Positions 8,723 to 17,050 of a DNA stretch of 53,782 nucleotides are shown here, in pieces. Under the pieces are notes generated by a model. The model did not search any database. It was not told where the DNA came from and saw only the letters and a list, made by a program, of their open reading frames with translations. The position numbers and the translations under genes are program-made. Each line of letters opens with the position of its first letter. Position 1 is the stretch's first letter. Origin of the DNA: Bacteroides sp. (GTDB lineage Bacteria > Bacteroidota > Bacteroidia > Bacteroidales > Bacteroidaceae). Where the stretch lies: NCBI GenBank assembly GCA_030151885.1, contig JASLCG010000081.1:1-53782 (forward strand), read 5' to 3'.

Positions 8723-10810
8723 TTAGATTAGGCCTCTATCTTTTAGCATTGGTTCTAGTTGAGGTTTAGCCCCTCTAAATTGAATATATAGTTTCATAGG
8801 GTCGTCACTATTACCTTTTTTCAAAATATTGTTTTTAAATTTATCAGCAGTTGCTTTATCAAATATTCCATTTTCAACAAAAGCTTCATATGCATCGCTA
8901 TCTAGCACATTTGCCCAAAGGTAGCTATAATAGCCAGCAGCATATCCTCCTATAATGTGGTTAAAATAAGTTGCTCTATAGCGAGGAGGAATTTGCTTGA
9001 TGAGTCCTAACTCCTTCATTTTGCTATTTTCAAACTCAACTACATCAAAATCGTTGTTGATGCTTTTTAGGTTATGAAGTTCCATATCTAAAAGCGAAGC
9101 TGCAAGTAATTCTGTAGTTCTGAAACCTTCATTGAAGGTAGCTTGAAGTTGTATTTTCTTTATTAAATCATCAGGAATAGCCTCTCCTGTTTGATAATGT
9201 TTAGCATACAATTTTAAGACTTCTGGTTCTACAGCCCAGTGCTCGTTCAACTGTGAAGGAAGTTCTACAAAGTCTCTAGCCACACTTGTACCCGATACTC
9301 CAGCATAATTACACTCAGTAAGTAGTCCATGAAGTCCGTGTCCTAGTTCGTGAAAAAGAGTTCTCACCTCATCAAGTGTTAACAATGAAGGCATTTGAGC
9401 AGTTGGTTTTGTAAAGCTTCCAACATTACAAACTAATGGTCTTACTCCTTCTTTTTGATCTCTGTAAGTACTCATCCAAGCACCACCTCTTTTACCAGCT
9501 CTAGGATAGTAATCAACATAAAAGATACCAACATGGTTGTTTTTTTCATCTTTAACTTCGAATACTTCAACGTCAGGATGGTAAGTTGGGATATTTTCAA
9601 GTTTATTAAAAGTTATACCATATAGCTTGTTTGCAACCATGAAGGCTCCTTCTCTAACATTTTCTAGTTTAAAATAAGGTTTTAACTCGTCTTCATTAAG
9701 GTTGTATTTTTGCTCTCTTAGTTTTGTAGTATAATACCACCAGTCCCAGCCTTCTAACTTTTCATTTTTACCCTCTTTATCCATTAGGTTTTGTAGCTCT
9801 TGAGCCTCTTTTTTCGCATTTGGAAGCGCGTACGACCACAAGTTATTTAAAAACTCCATAACAGTTTCAGAGTTTTTAGCCATATTCTTGTCAAGTACAA
9901 AGTTTGCATAATTATCAAAACCAAGGAGGTGTGCTTTTTCTAAGCGCAGTTTAACAATCTCAGTTATTATCTGCTTGTTGTTATTTTCATTGTTATTGTT
10001 TCCCCTATTGATATATGCTGTAAATAACGTCTCTCTTAGCTCTCTGTTATCAGCATATTGTAAAAAGGGGAGTCTACTAGAGTTATGTAATGTTACTAAC
10101 CACTCTCCATCTTTACCTGCTTTTTTAGCTTCTTCTGCAGCACTGTCAATAAAAGACTGTGGTAGTCCAGAAAGGTCTTTCTTATCAGTTATAAATAATT
10201 TATATGAATTATCTTCGTTTAGAATGTTATTTCCAAACTGTAAGCCAAGTGATGCTAGTTCAATATTAATAGACTTTAATCTTTCTTTGTCTTCTGTAGA
10301 TAAGTTTGCTCCTGAACGAATAAAACCACTATGAGTATTATCTAACAATCTTTCTTGCTCTGTAGTAAGATTATATTTGCTTTTATTATCATACACATAG
10401 TTTACTTTTTTAAAGAGCTCTTCATTAAGGTATATATTATCACCATGTTTAGTTAACAATGGTAAAACCTCTTTTGAAATCTCTTTTAATGCATCATTCG
10501 TCTCTGCACTTGTTAAGTTGAAAAACACTCCAGATACACGGTCTAAAATAGGAGAGCTATTGTCTAGAGCAACAATAACATTTTCGAAAGTAGGTTCTTC
10601 TTTGTTGTTAATAATGCTTTGAACAAGTTGATTTTGCTCTTCAAAACCTGCCTTAAATGCTGGTTCGTAGAAAGAAGTCTCCAAAATATTAAAAGGAGGA
10701 ACTCCGTGAGGAGTATTAAACTCACTGAGGAATGGGTTACTCTCAGAAGGAGTTGATGAACATCCATACATCATACATCCAATCATTAAAATTAAAAATG
10801 TTTTTTTCAT
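8723..10810 (-). CDS. dcp: M3 family metallopeptidase lipoprotein (peptidyl-dipeptidase Dcp type)
   Basis: The 695-aa protein has a lipoprotein signal with lipobox YGC (Cys17), so it should be anchored in the periplasm or at the surface. The zinc motif HELGH (LFHELGHGLHG, near residue 485) and the downstream third-ligand region identify the thimet-oligopeptidase/Dcp family. Its length matches Dcp, which removes C-terminal dipeptides from oligopeptides. E. coli Dcp has no lipid anchor, whereas Bacteroidetes homologues often do. It is the last gene of the cluster, 24 bases after the EEP-fold gene, and ends at a strong terminator. A role in peptide utilisation is inference. Confidence 0.93.
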   Translation of the reverse strand: MKKTFLILMIGCMMYGCSSTPSESNPFLSEFNTPHGVPPFNILETSFYEPAFKAGFEEQNQLVQSIINNKEEPTFENVIVALDNSSPILDRVSGVFFNLTSAETNDALKEISKEVLPLLTKHGDNIYLNEELFKKVNYVYDNKSKYNLTTEQERLLDNTHSGFIRSGANLSTEDKERLKSINIELASLGLQFGNNILNEDNSYKLFITDKKDLSGLPQSFIDSAAEEAKKAGKDGEWLVTLHNSSRLPFLQYADNRELRETLFTAYINRGNNNNENNNKQIITEIVKLRLEKAHLLGFDNYANFVLDKNMAKNSETVMEFLNNLWSYALPNAKKEAQELQNLMDKEGKNEKLEGWDWWYYTTKLREQKYNLNEDELKPYFKLENVREGAFMVANKLYGITFNKLENIPTYHPDVEVFEVKDEKNNHVGIFYVDYYPRAGKRGGAWMSTYRDQKEGVRPLVCNVGSFTKPTAQMPSLLTLDEVRTLFHELGHGLHGLLTECNYAGVSGTSVARDFVELPSQLNEHWAVEPEVLKLYAKHYQTGEAIPDDLIKKIQLQATFNEGFRTTELLAASLLDMELHNLKSINNDFDVVEFENSKMKELGLIKQIPPRYRATYFNHIIGGYAAGYYSYLWANVLDSDAYEAFVENGIFDKATADKFKNNILKKGNSDDPMKLYIQFRGAKPQLEPMLKDRGLI

Positions 10811-10834
10811 TGTCTTAAGCCACTTATTGGGTTT

Positions 10835-11938
10835 TTACTCAAAGGCAATAGAACATATAATAGGATAGTGGTCTGATAGTTTTATCGAGTTATCCACAAT
10901 ACAATTATAGGCCTTTATATTATTACTTATTAAAATATTGTCAATTCTAAAATAGAACATATTTCTATTATAGGATATCCCTAGTCCAGATCCAGCCTCT
11001 TTAAAAGCACTTTTTAAATTTTTAGAAAGAATTTTATTAGTTCGGCTCAATGGGCTATCATTAAAATCTCCACATACAATAGTGTATTTGAAAGGATTTT
11101 TCAGCAGGTAATCTGCAATTATTAGAGCTTGTTGCTCTCTTATTATTGAAGCATCAATTATCTTTCGAAATAAGCCCTTAGTATCTTTGATAATACTTTG
11201 ATTTTCTTCTAATTTAAGAAGTTTTTCATAAACCGCTCTATCCTTTTGAGTTATTTTGTTGGATTCTAGATGGTTGTTAACAATTTGGATGGTGTCTTGT
11301 CTATATTTAATTAAATGAGCTGAAGAACCATTATATTGACTAGTGTAATTTATTCGCTCACTTTTAAGTATAGGATGCTTAGAAAGGCATGCTATTTTAT
11401 TATAAGAATTTTTACTACCGACAGATATAACCGATTTATATTTATATTTTCTAAAAGCCTTGTTAATGAGTTTAGTGTTTAAGAGTTTAGAATTTGTACT
11501 TGACGCATACTCTTGTATACATATTATATCAGCATCTTGTTCCGTTATATAGTTTAGAATTTCACTATCTCCTTGTTCGTTTAACTTGAGATTGTTAAAA
11601 TTCATTACATTATATGATAATATTTTGATTGATTCTCTTGGAGCTTCTTTATGCTTGTTTATAGGTAAGTATAAAGATAACTGCGGAGAAACAACTAAGA
11701 TAAACAACCAAAATATAGAATGAAATTTCCACACTTTAGTGATAGCCCAAAAAATAGCAAACAATAAAGCTCCTACAAGCAAAACAGGAAAAGCTAATCC
11801 AGAATTGCTTAAAATAGGAAATTGGACAGGGCTAAGGTGTGAACTGTAAGCACTGATAGTGAGTAGTAGCAATAAAGCTATATTAAGAACAAACATTAGC
11901 TTAAATAGGATTCCTGTAATATTATTTTTTACCTGCAT
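10835..11938 (-). CDS. Membrane-anchored endonuclease/exonuclease/phosphatase (EEP) family protein
   Basis: Starting at the ATG at 11938 (MQVKNNITGIL, 367 aa), the protein has three N-terminal membrane segments (to about residue 105) and then an EEP domain. Visible EEP motifs are LSYNVMNFN, ICIQEYAS (metal-binding Glu), VCGDFNDSPLSR and the terminal SDHYPIICS (catalytic Asp-His). The substrate cannot be assigned; the family covers nucleases, phospholipases and phosphodiesterases. The start lies inside the end of the second rhomboid gene (17-base overlap), implying translational coupling. A TTG one codon upstream is possible but less likely. Confidence 0.9.
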   Translation of the reverse strand: MQVKNNITGILFKLMFVLNIALLLLLTISAYSSHLSPVQFPILSNSGLAFPVLLVGALLFAIFWAITKVWKFHSIFWLFILVVSPQLSLYLPINKHKEAPRESIKILSYNVMNFNNLKLNEQGDSEILNYITEQDADIICIQEYASSTNSKLLNTKLINKAFRKYKYKSVISVGSKNSYNKIACLSKHPILKSERINYTSQYNGSSAHLIKYRQDTIQIVNNHLESNKITQKDRAVYEKLLKLEENQSIIKDTKGLFRKIIDASIIREQQALIIADYLLKNPFKYTIVCGDFNDSPLSRTNKILSKNLKSAFKEAGSGLGISYNRNMFYFRIDNILISNNIKAYNCIVDNSIKLSDHYPIICSIAFE

Positions 11939-12830
11939 CAAATAGCGTATTTTTCTCCTCTTCAGATAAATTTGTATAGCCAGACTCTTTTATTTTGTCA
12001 AGAATACGATCTATCTCTTCACTCTTTTTCTTCTTGCTATAATTAAAGTCATGGTCTTTTTTGTGTTTAGAGTATTTGCCATCCCCCTTTATTACCCTCA
12101 TTCTTCGTTGCTTTCGTTTGCTTACTGCATTGCTTAGTGTATAAGGTAGATCGATAGTTGCATTAATCCATCTAGTTAAATCCACACCCTTGGTAAGAAG
12201 CTTAGCAAATAAATACCCTGCAAAAGCACCACCTAAATGGGCTATGTGTCCTCCAGGGTTACTACTTGAAATAGTTAACAAATCCATCAGGACAACGAAA
12301 ATAGCAATGTATTTTAACTGCACACTTCCGATTAGTAAAAAACGAACTTTCTGATTAGGAGATTTTGTTGCTATAGCTACTACTATACTCAAAACTGCAG
12401 CAGAAGCTCCTATTAAGCTAGACGAATAAATATCTTTATTAAGTGCAGGGAAAACATTGTAAGATAGAATAAAAAATAGGGCACCTACTATTCCTCCTAG
12501 AATATATAGTCCTCTTAAATGTTTTGTTGAGAAGTAATATAAAAAAAAGCCTCCAAACCAGTATAGAAATAGCATGTTGAATAGAATGTGCAAAACATCA
12601 GCATGCATAAACATATGAGTAATAAGACTCCATGGCTTTTGTGCTAATTTAGTGATGGAGGCTGGTAGTCCTCCATACTCTAACAAAGAGAATGTATCTA
12701 AATTAAATAAAAAAACGACAAGGTTTACTAAGGCTGTAGTGATAAATACGGCTACATTGATGTATATAAGTGTTGTAATAATATTTCCTTGTCTAAAATG
12801 TTTTTTTAGCTTAAAAATAAGATCTGTCAT
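11922..12830 (-). CDS. Rhomboid family intramembrane serine protease with a charged cytoplasmic tail
   Basis: The 302-aa protein has six predicted membrane helices. Rhomboid landmarks are HADVLHILFNM, the serine motif GASA at 141-144 (Ser143; the canonical form is GxSG) and HIAHLGG with catalytic His198. After the last helix come ~90 basic and charged residues ending in a conserved-looking module (EEIDRILDKIKESGY and LSEEEKNTLFDAGKK). The gene overlaps the first rhomboid by 20 bases. On the minus strand GGAGGA (12840-12845) lies about 10 bases before its ATG, inside the upstream coding sequence, so it may be an SD for coupled translation or a coincidence of Trp-Arg codons. Substrates are unknown. 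Confidence 0.93.
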   Translation of the reverse strand: MTDLIFKLKKHFRQGNIITTLIYINVAVFITTALVNLVVFLFNLDTFSLLEYGGLPASITKLAQKPWSLITHMFMHADVLHILFNMLFLYWFGGFFLYYFSTKHLRGLYILGGIVGALFFILSYNVFPALNKDIYSSSLIGASAAVLSIVVAIATKSPNQKVRFLLIGSVQLKYIAIFVVLMDLLTISSSNPGGHIAHLGGAFAGYLFAKLLTKGVDLTRWINATIDLPYTLSNAVSKRKQRRMRVIKGDGKYSKHKKDHDFNYSKKKKSEEIDRILDKIKESGYTNLSEEEKNTLFDAGKK

Positions 12831-13494
12831 TATGTTTTTTCCTCCAATACAATATTAAAATCAAACCAAAAATCATTCCTCCTAAGTGGGCAAAGTGTGC
12901 TGTATTATCAGCAGGGTTGTTTTTCAGTCCTAAGATAAGCTCTAAAACGGCGTATCCTATAACGAAAAATTTAGCTTTGATAGGAAAAGGGAAAGGTATA
13001 ATGAATAATTTTTCATTAGGGAAGGTCATACCAAAAGCTAATAATATTCCATATACAGCTCCTGATGCTCCTACAGTGTATGCTGCATTATTGTATAACA
13101 GTTGCTCGTATTTTAACAAGCCTGCAGTGCCAAGTTCTTGATAAATAGCATTAAGGTCTGAATTGATATAGATATATTGTACAATTTCTTGAACTATTCC
13201 TGATCCAATTCCACAAGCTAAAAAGAATATTAAGAATTTTTTTGGACCCCAAAAGTTTTCTAAGATTCTACCAAACATCCAGAAAGCAAACATATTAAAG
13301 AATAGATGGCTTATATTGCCATGCATAAACATATATGTGAATAGCTGTGCTGCATTAAAATTATCACTTAAGAAAAAGTGTAATCCTAAAAATTTATTTA
13401 AATCAATATTGTAGGTACTAGCTACAAAGGTTGCAAAGAACATTAATAAATTTACTATAATCAAGTTCTTTGTTACAGGGGGCATATTGTTCAT
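12811..13494 (-). CDS. Rhomboid family intramembrane serine protease
   Basis: Taking the ATG at 13494 (MNNMPPVTKN) gives 227 aa and six membrane helices. The oxyanion and active-site residues are canonical: HGNISHLFFN (58-67), GASG at 142-145 with Ser144, and HFAHLGG with His203. Rhomboids cut membrane-spanning substrates within the bilayer; the substrate here is unknown. This is the first gene of the rhomboid-rhomboid-EEP-M3 peptidase cluster. A TTG 15 bases further upstream is in frame but looks like leader sequence. Confidence 0.94.
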   Translation of the reverse strand: MNNMPPVTKNLIIVNLLMFFATFVASTYNIDLNKFLGLHFFLSDNFNAAQLFTYMFMHGNISHLFFNMFAFWMFGRILENFWGPKKFLIFFLACGIGSGIVQEIVQYIYINSDLNAIYQELGTAGLLKYEQLLYNNAAYTVGASGAVYGILLAFGMTFPNEKLFIIPFPFPIKAKFFVIGYAVLELILGLKNNPADNTAHFAHLGGMIFGLILILYWRKKHNDRSYF

Positions 13495-13522
13495 AATATA
13501 TTGTTTCAATTAAATTTATGGG

Positions 13523-13530
13523 CAAAAATA
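13523..13530 (-). promoter_or_regulatory. Putative promoter of the rhomboid cluster
   Basis: TATTTTTG on the minus strand lies ~30 bases before the ATG at 13494. A TTG (CAA at 13553-13555 on the plus strand) lies 22 bases further upstream as a possible -33 box. Confidence 0.55.
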
Positions 13531-13762
13531 AGAATAAATTTTGTACTCTTAGCAATCTCTATAATTATAGATGAAAGAATAAACCTTTTTTAGTAGTGTT
13601 TATTCAATATACATCAATACTTATCTGGTATTGCTACTGTTTTTGTTATATATCTGTTATAGAATGGTTGTGCTACGCATAAAAATTCTATATTGTAATT
13701 AAAAGCTATCTACTATTCCATTAAAGATGTGAAAATCTTAAAGTAAGGATAAGGCTTTTTTA

Positions 13763-13770
13763 TATCTTTG
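13763..13770 (+). promoter_or_regulatory. Putative argS promoter (-7 element)
   Basis: TATCTTTG lies 24 bases before the argS ATG and is a perfect TAnnTTTG match. It also shows that the in-frame TTG at 13768 sits inside the promoter and cannot be the start codon. Confidence 0.65.
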
Positions 13771-13794
13771 CAAAAAAGAATAATAATACATAAT

Positions 13795-15588
13795 ATGAGT
13801 ATAGAAGAAAAACTTATTGAAGCGGTAGTAAAAGGCCTTAAAGATCTTTATGGTGCTGATATCCCTGCTGCTCAAGTACAACTTCAAAAAACTAAAAAAG
13901 AATTTGAAGGTCATTTAACAGTTGTGGTATTCCCATTTTTGCGTGTGTCTAGAAAATCACCAGAGATTACAGCTACTGAATTAGGCGAATATTTACAATC
14001 TAATGAAAAGATTGTACGTCAATTCAATGTGATTAAAGGTTTCTTGAATATTACTATTGATGCTTCATGCTGGATTGATCTTTTAAACGATATTCATAAA
14101 GATGATAAGTTTGGGATTAAAACAGCGACAGAAGATTCTGATTTAGTCATGATTGAGTATTCTTCACCAAATACAAACAAACCTCTTCATTTAGGGCACG
14201 TAAGAAATAACCTACTAGGTTACTCTCTTTCTAAAATTATGGCTGCTAATGGTTATAAGGTGGTGAAAACCAATATCGTAAATGATCGTGGTATTCATAT
14301 TTGTAAATCGATGCTTGCATGGCAGAAGTTTGGTAATGGAGAAACACCTGAATCTTCTGGTAAAAAAGGAGATCACCTTGTAGGAGATTACTATGTTGAG
14401 TTTGACAAACATTATAAGCAAGAGCTCAAAGAACTACAAGCTAAAGGAATGAGTAGTGATGAGGCCGAAGCAGCTTCAACACTGATGAAAGAGGCTCGTG
14501 AGATGCTTGTAAAGTGGGAGGCTAACGATCCTGAAGTACGCGAACTATGGAGTAAAATGAATGGTTGGGTATATAAAGGTTTTGACGAAACTTATGCACA
14601 ACTAGGTGTTGGATTCGATAAGATATATTATGAATCAGATACTTACTTAGAAGGTAAAGATAAAGTAATTGAAGGTCTTGAAAAGGGAGTCTTCCTTAAA
14701 AAAGAAGATGGATCTGTTTGGGCTGATTTAACAAGTGAAGGACTTGATCAAAAAATTCTTCTTCGTTCTGATGGTACTTCTGTGTACATGACTCAAGACA
14801 TAGGTACTGCAAAAATGCGTTTTGCTGATTTCCCTATTAATAAAATGATTTATGTAGTAGGTAATGAACAAAATTATCACTTTCAAGTGTTATCTATATT
14901 ATTGGATAAACTAGGTTTTGAGTGGGGTAAAGATTTGGTTCACTTCTCGTATGGTATGGTAGAGTTACCTGAGGGTAAAATGAAATCAAGAGAGGGTACA
15001 GTCGTAGATGCAGATGATTTGATGCAAGAGATGATTGATACAGCTAAAGAAACTTCTGCAGAATTAGGCAAATTAGATAACTGTTCTGATGAAGAGGCAA
15101 ATAATATTGCTAGAATTGTAGGGCTAGGTGCTTTAAAATACTTTATCTTAAAGGTAGATGCACGTAAGAATATGACATTTAATCCAAAAGAGTCTATTGA
15201 CTTTAATGGTAATACTGGACCGTTTATACAATACACATATGCACGAATTCAATCTGTATTGCGTAAGGCTGTAGAAGCAAAAATTATCCTGCCAGAAACT
15301 TTGGATGATTCATTAGAAATTTCAGAAAAGGAGAGAGGCTTAATCCAGCAAATTTCAGAGTTTGCAGAAGTTGTAAGACAAGCTGGTATAGATTATAGTC
15401 CATCTGGAATTGCTAACTATGTATATGAATTAGTAAAAGAATACAATCAATTCTATCATGACTTCTCAATTCTAAAAGAAGAAGATCAAAAGAAAAAACA
15501 GTTCCGTTTAGTTTTATCTAAAGCAGTTGGTGAAACTATTAAAAATGGAATGGAATTACTAGGAATAGAAGTTCCTGATAGAATGTAA
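13795..15588 (+). CDS. argS: Arginyl-tRNA synthetase
   Basis: This class Ia synthetase (597 aa from the ATG, MSIEEKLIEAVV) attaches arginine to tRNA-Arg and needs the tRNA for activation. The N-terminal Add-1 domain spans ~1-105. The HIGH equivalent HLGH is at 132-135 within SPNTNKPLHLGHVRNN, MKSREGT stands in the KMSKS position, and the C-terminal DALR anticodon-binding domain contains YTYARIQSVLRKA. The start was set downstream of the -7 promoter element. An aminopeptidase P gene follows after 13 bases with no terminator, so the two are probably co-transcribed. Confidence 0.98.
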   Translation: MSIEEKLIEAVVKGLKDLYGADIPAAQVQLQKTKKEFEGHLTVVVFPFLRVSRKSPEITATELGEYLQSNEKIVRQFNVIKGFLNITIDASCWIDLLNDIHKDDKFGIKTATEDSDLVMIEYSSPNTNKPLHLGHVRNNLLGYSLSKIMAANGYKVVKTNIVNDRGIHICKSMLAWQKFGNGETPESSGKKGDHLVGDYYVEFDKHYKQELKELQAKGMSSDEAEAASTLMKEAREMLVKWEANDPEVRELWSKMNGWVYKGFDETYAQLGVGFDKIYYESDTYLEGKDKVIEGLEKGVFLKKEDGSVWADLTSEGLDQKILLRSDGTSVYMTQDIGTAKMRFADFPINKMIYVVGNEQNYHFQVLSILLDKLGFEWGKDLVHFSYGMVELPEGKMKSREGTVVDADDLMQEMIDTAKETSAELGKLDNCSDEEANNIARIVGLGALKYFILKVDARKNMTFNPKESIDFNGNTGPFIQYTYARIQSVLRKAVEAKIILPETLDDSLEISEKERGLIQQISEFAEVVRQAGIDYSPSGIANYVYELVKEYNQFYHDFSILKEEDQKKKQFRLVLSKAVGETIKNGMELLGIEVPDRM

Positions 15589-15601
15589 AAACAATATAGC
15601 T

Positions 15602-16990
15602 ATGTTTAAAAAAGAGACATATATACAACGAAGAACCCAATTGAAAAAAGCATTGGGTAGTGGTGTCTATCTATTTTTAGGAAACGATGAGTTGGCTTTG
15701 AATTATGCCGATAGCAATTTTAGATATCGTCAAGATTCATCTTTCTTATATTATTTTGGTTTATCATTCGCAGGTTTAGCAGCAATAATAGATGTTGATG
15801 CTGATAAAGAAATCATCTTTGGTAATGAGCTTACTATTGATGATATTGTGTGGATGGGTGTTCAACCAACATTAAAGGAGAAAAGTGAGCGTGTTGGAAT
15901 AGCTCTTAATATGCCTATGGCAGATCTAAAAGGTTATTTGGATCAGGCTAAAAAGAAAGGACGCGAAATTCACTTCTTACCACCATATAGACCAGAACAC
16001 AAGTTGAAACTTATGAGCCTATTAGGCTTAATGCCTAATGAGCAAGAGGGGTCTCTTAAATTCATGGCTGCTATTGCAAATCAAAGAAATCATAAAACAG
16101 CCGAAGAGCTAGCTGAAATTGATAAAGCTTGTGATATTACAGCAGAAATGCATATTAAAGCTATGGAAGTGCTACGTCCTGGGATGAAAGAGCATGAAGT
16201 AGTAGCCGCTATGGAGGCTGTAGCATTCTCTCAAGGAGCAGATTTATCGTTTGCTACAATTGCAACAGTAAATGGTCAAACTTTACACAACCATTACCAT
16301 GGTAATGTAGCTAAATCTGGCCAATTGTTTTTAATTGATGCTGGTGCAGAGACTGAAATGGGCTATGCTGGAGATATGTCTTCTACAATACCTGTTGATA
16401 GGACATTTACTCCTCGCCAAAAAGCTGTTTATGAGATTCAAAATATTATGCATTTTGAGGCTGTTAAAGCTTTAAAACCAGGTGCTCATTATGAAGATGT
16501 TTATGATCTATCTGCTAAAGTTATGGTAGAGGGGCTGAAAGAGTTAAACTTAATGAAAGGAAATGCAGAAGATGCTGTACATGAAGGGGCTCATGCAATG
16601 TTCTATCCACACGGTTTAGGTCATATGATGGGCTTAGATGTTCATGATATGGAGAATTTTGGAGAAGAGCTTGTGGGGTATAATGGACGTAAGAAAAGCA
16701 CTCAGTTTGGTAGAAAATCACTACGTCTATCTCGTGAACTAGAACCTGGATTTGTATTTACAATTGAGCCTGGTATATATTTTATACCAGAGTTAATAGA
16801 TTTGTGGAGATCTCAAAATAAGTTTACCGATTTTATTAATTACGACGTATTGGAAACTTATAAAGACTTTGGAGGTATTCGTAATGAAGAAGATTATGTT
16901 ATTACCGAAACAGGATCTCGTCGTATGGGTACTAAACATGTTCCAATCACAGTAGCTGAGGTGGAAGAGACTAGAAAAAAAGCTTTTTAA
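15602..16990 (+). CDS. pepP: Xaa-Pro aminopeptidase (aminopeptidase P, M24B)
   Basis: The 462-aa protein has an N-terminal creatinase-like domain (about 1-175) and a C-terminal pita-bread metallopeptidase domain. Metal ligands appear in order in IDAGAE, AGDMSSTIPV, HGLGHMMGLDVHD, TIEPGIY and GGIRNEEDYVIT. It removes N-terminal residues preceding proline, and no signal peptide is seen, so it acts in the cytoplasm. Its length fits the PepP subfamily and differs from the 589-aa three-domain homologue at 50210-51979. It follows argS closely and ends before a bidirectional terminator. Confidence 0.95.
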   Translation: MFKKETYIQRRTQLKKALGSGVYLFLGNDELALNYADSNFRYRQDSSFLYYFGLSFAGLAAIIDVDADKEIIFGNELTIDDIVWMGVQPTLKEKSERVGIALNMPMADLKGYLDQAKKKGREIHFLPPYRPEHKLKLMSLLGLMPNEQEGSLKFMAAIANQRNHKTAEELAEIDKACDITAEMHIKAMEVLRPGMKEHEVVAAMEAVAFSQGADLSFATIATVNGQTLHNHYHGNVAKSGQLFLIDAGAETEMGYAGDMSSTIPVDRTFTPRQKAVYEIQNIMHFEAVKALKPGAHYEDVYDLSAKVMVEGLKELNLMKGNAEDAVHEGAHAMFYPHGLGHMMGLDVHDMENFGEELVGYNGRKKSTQFGRKSLRLSRELEPGFVFTIEPGIYFIPELIDLWRSQNKFTDFINYDVLETYKDFGGIRNEEDYVITETGSRRMGTKHVPITVAEVEETRKKAF

Positions 16991-17004
16991 TAAGTTATAA
17001 TAGA

Positions 17005-17044
17005 TAAAAAAGTCCGAAGTAAATTTTTACTTCGGACTTTTTTT
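17005..17044. terminator. Bidirectional terminator between pepP and the nucleoside kinase gene
   Basis: The stem AGTCCGAAGTAAA and its complement are flanked by A-run and T-run on the two sides, so both converging transcripts get a U-tract. Confidence 0.92.
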
Positions 17045-17050
17045 ATTGAA

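Noticed and set aside
11948..11960. GAGGAG on the minus strand upstream of the EEP-fold gene as an SD
   Set aside because: It is about 16 bases from the ATG, too far for normal spacing, and encodes Glu-Glu codons of the second rhomboid tail.
13768..13794. Upstream in-frame TTG extension of argS (also TTG extensions at 22466, 25935, 52006, 13509 and 11941, and GTG at 40732)
   Set aside because: Each adds a few residues with no family similarity, overlaps promoter or upstream coding sequence, and an in-frame ATG follows within 33 bases.
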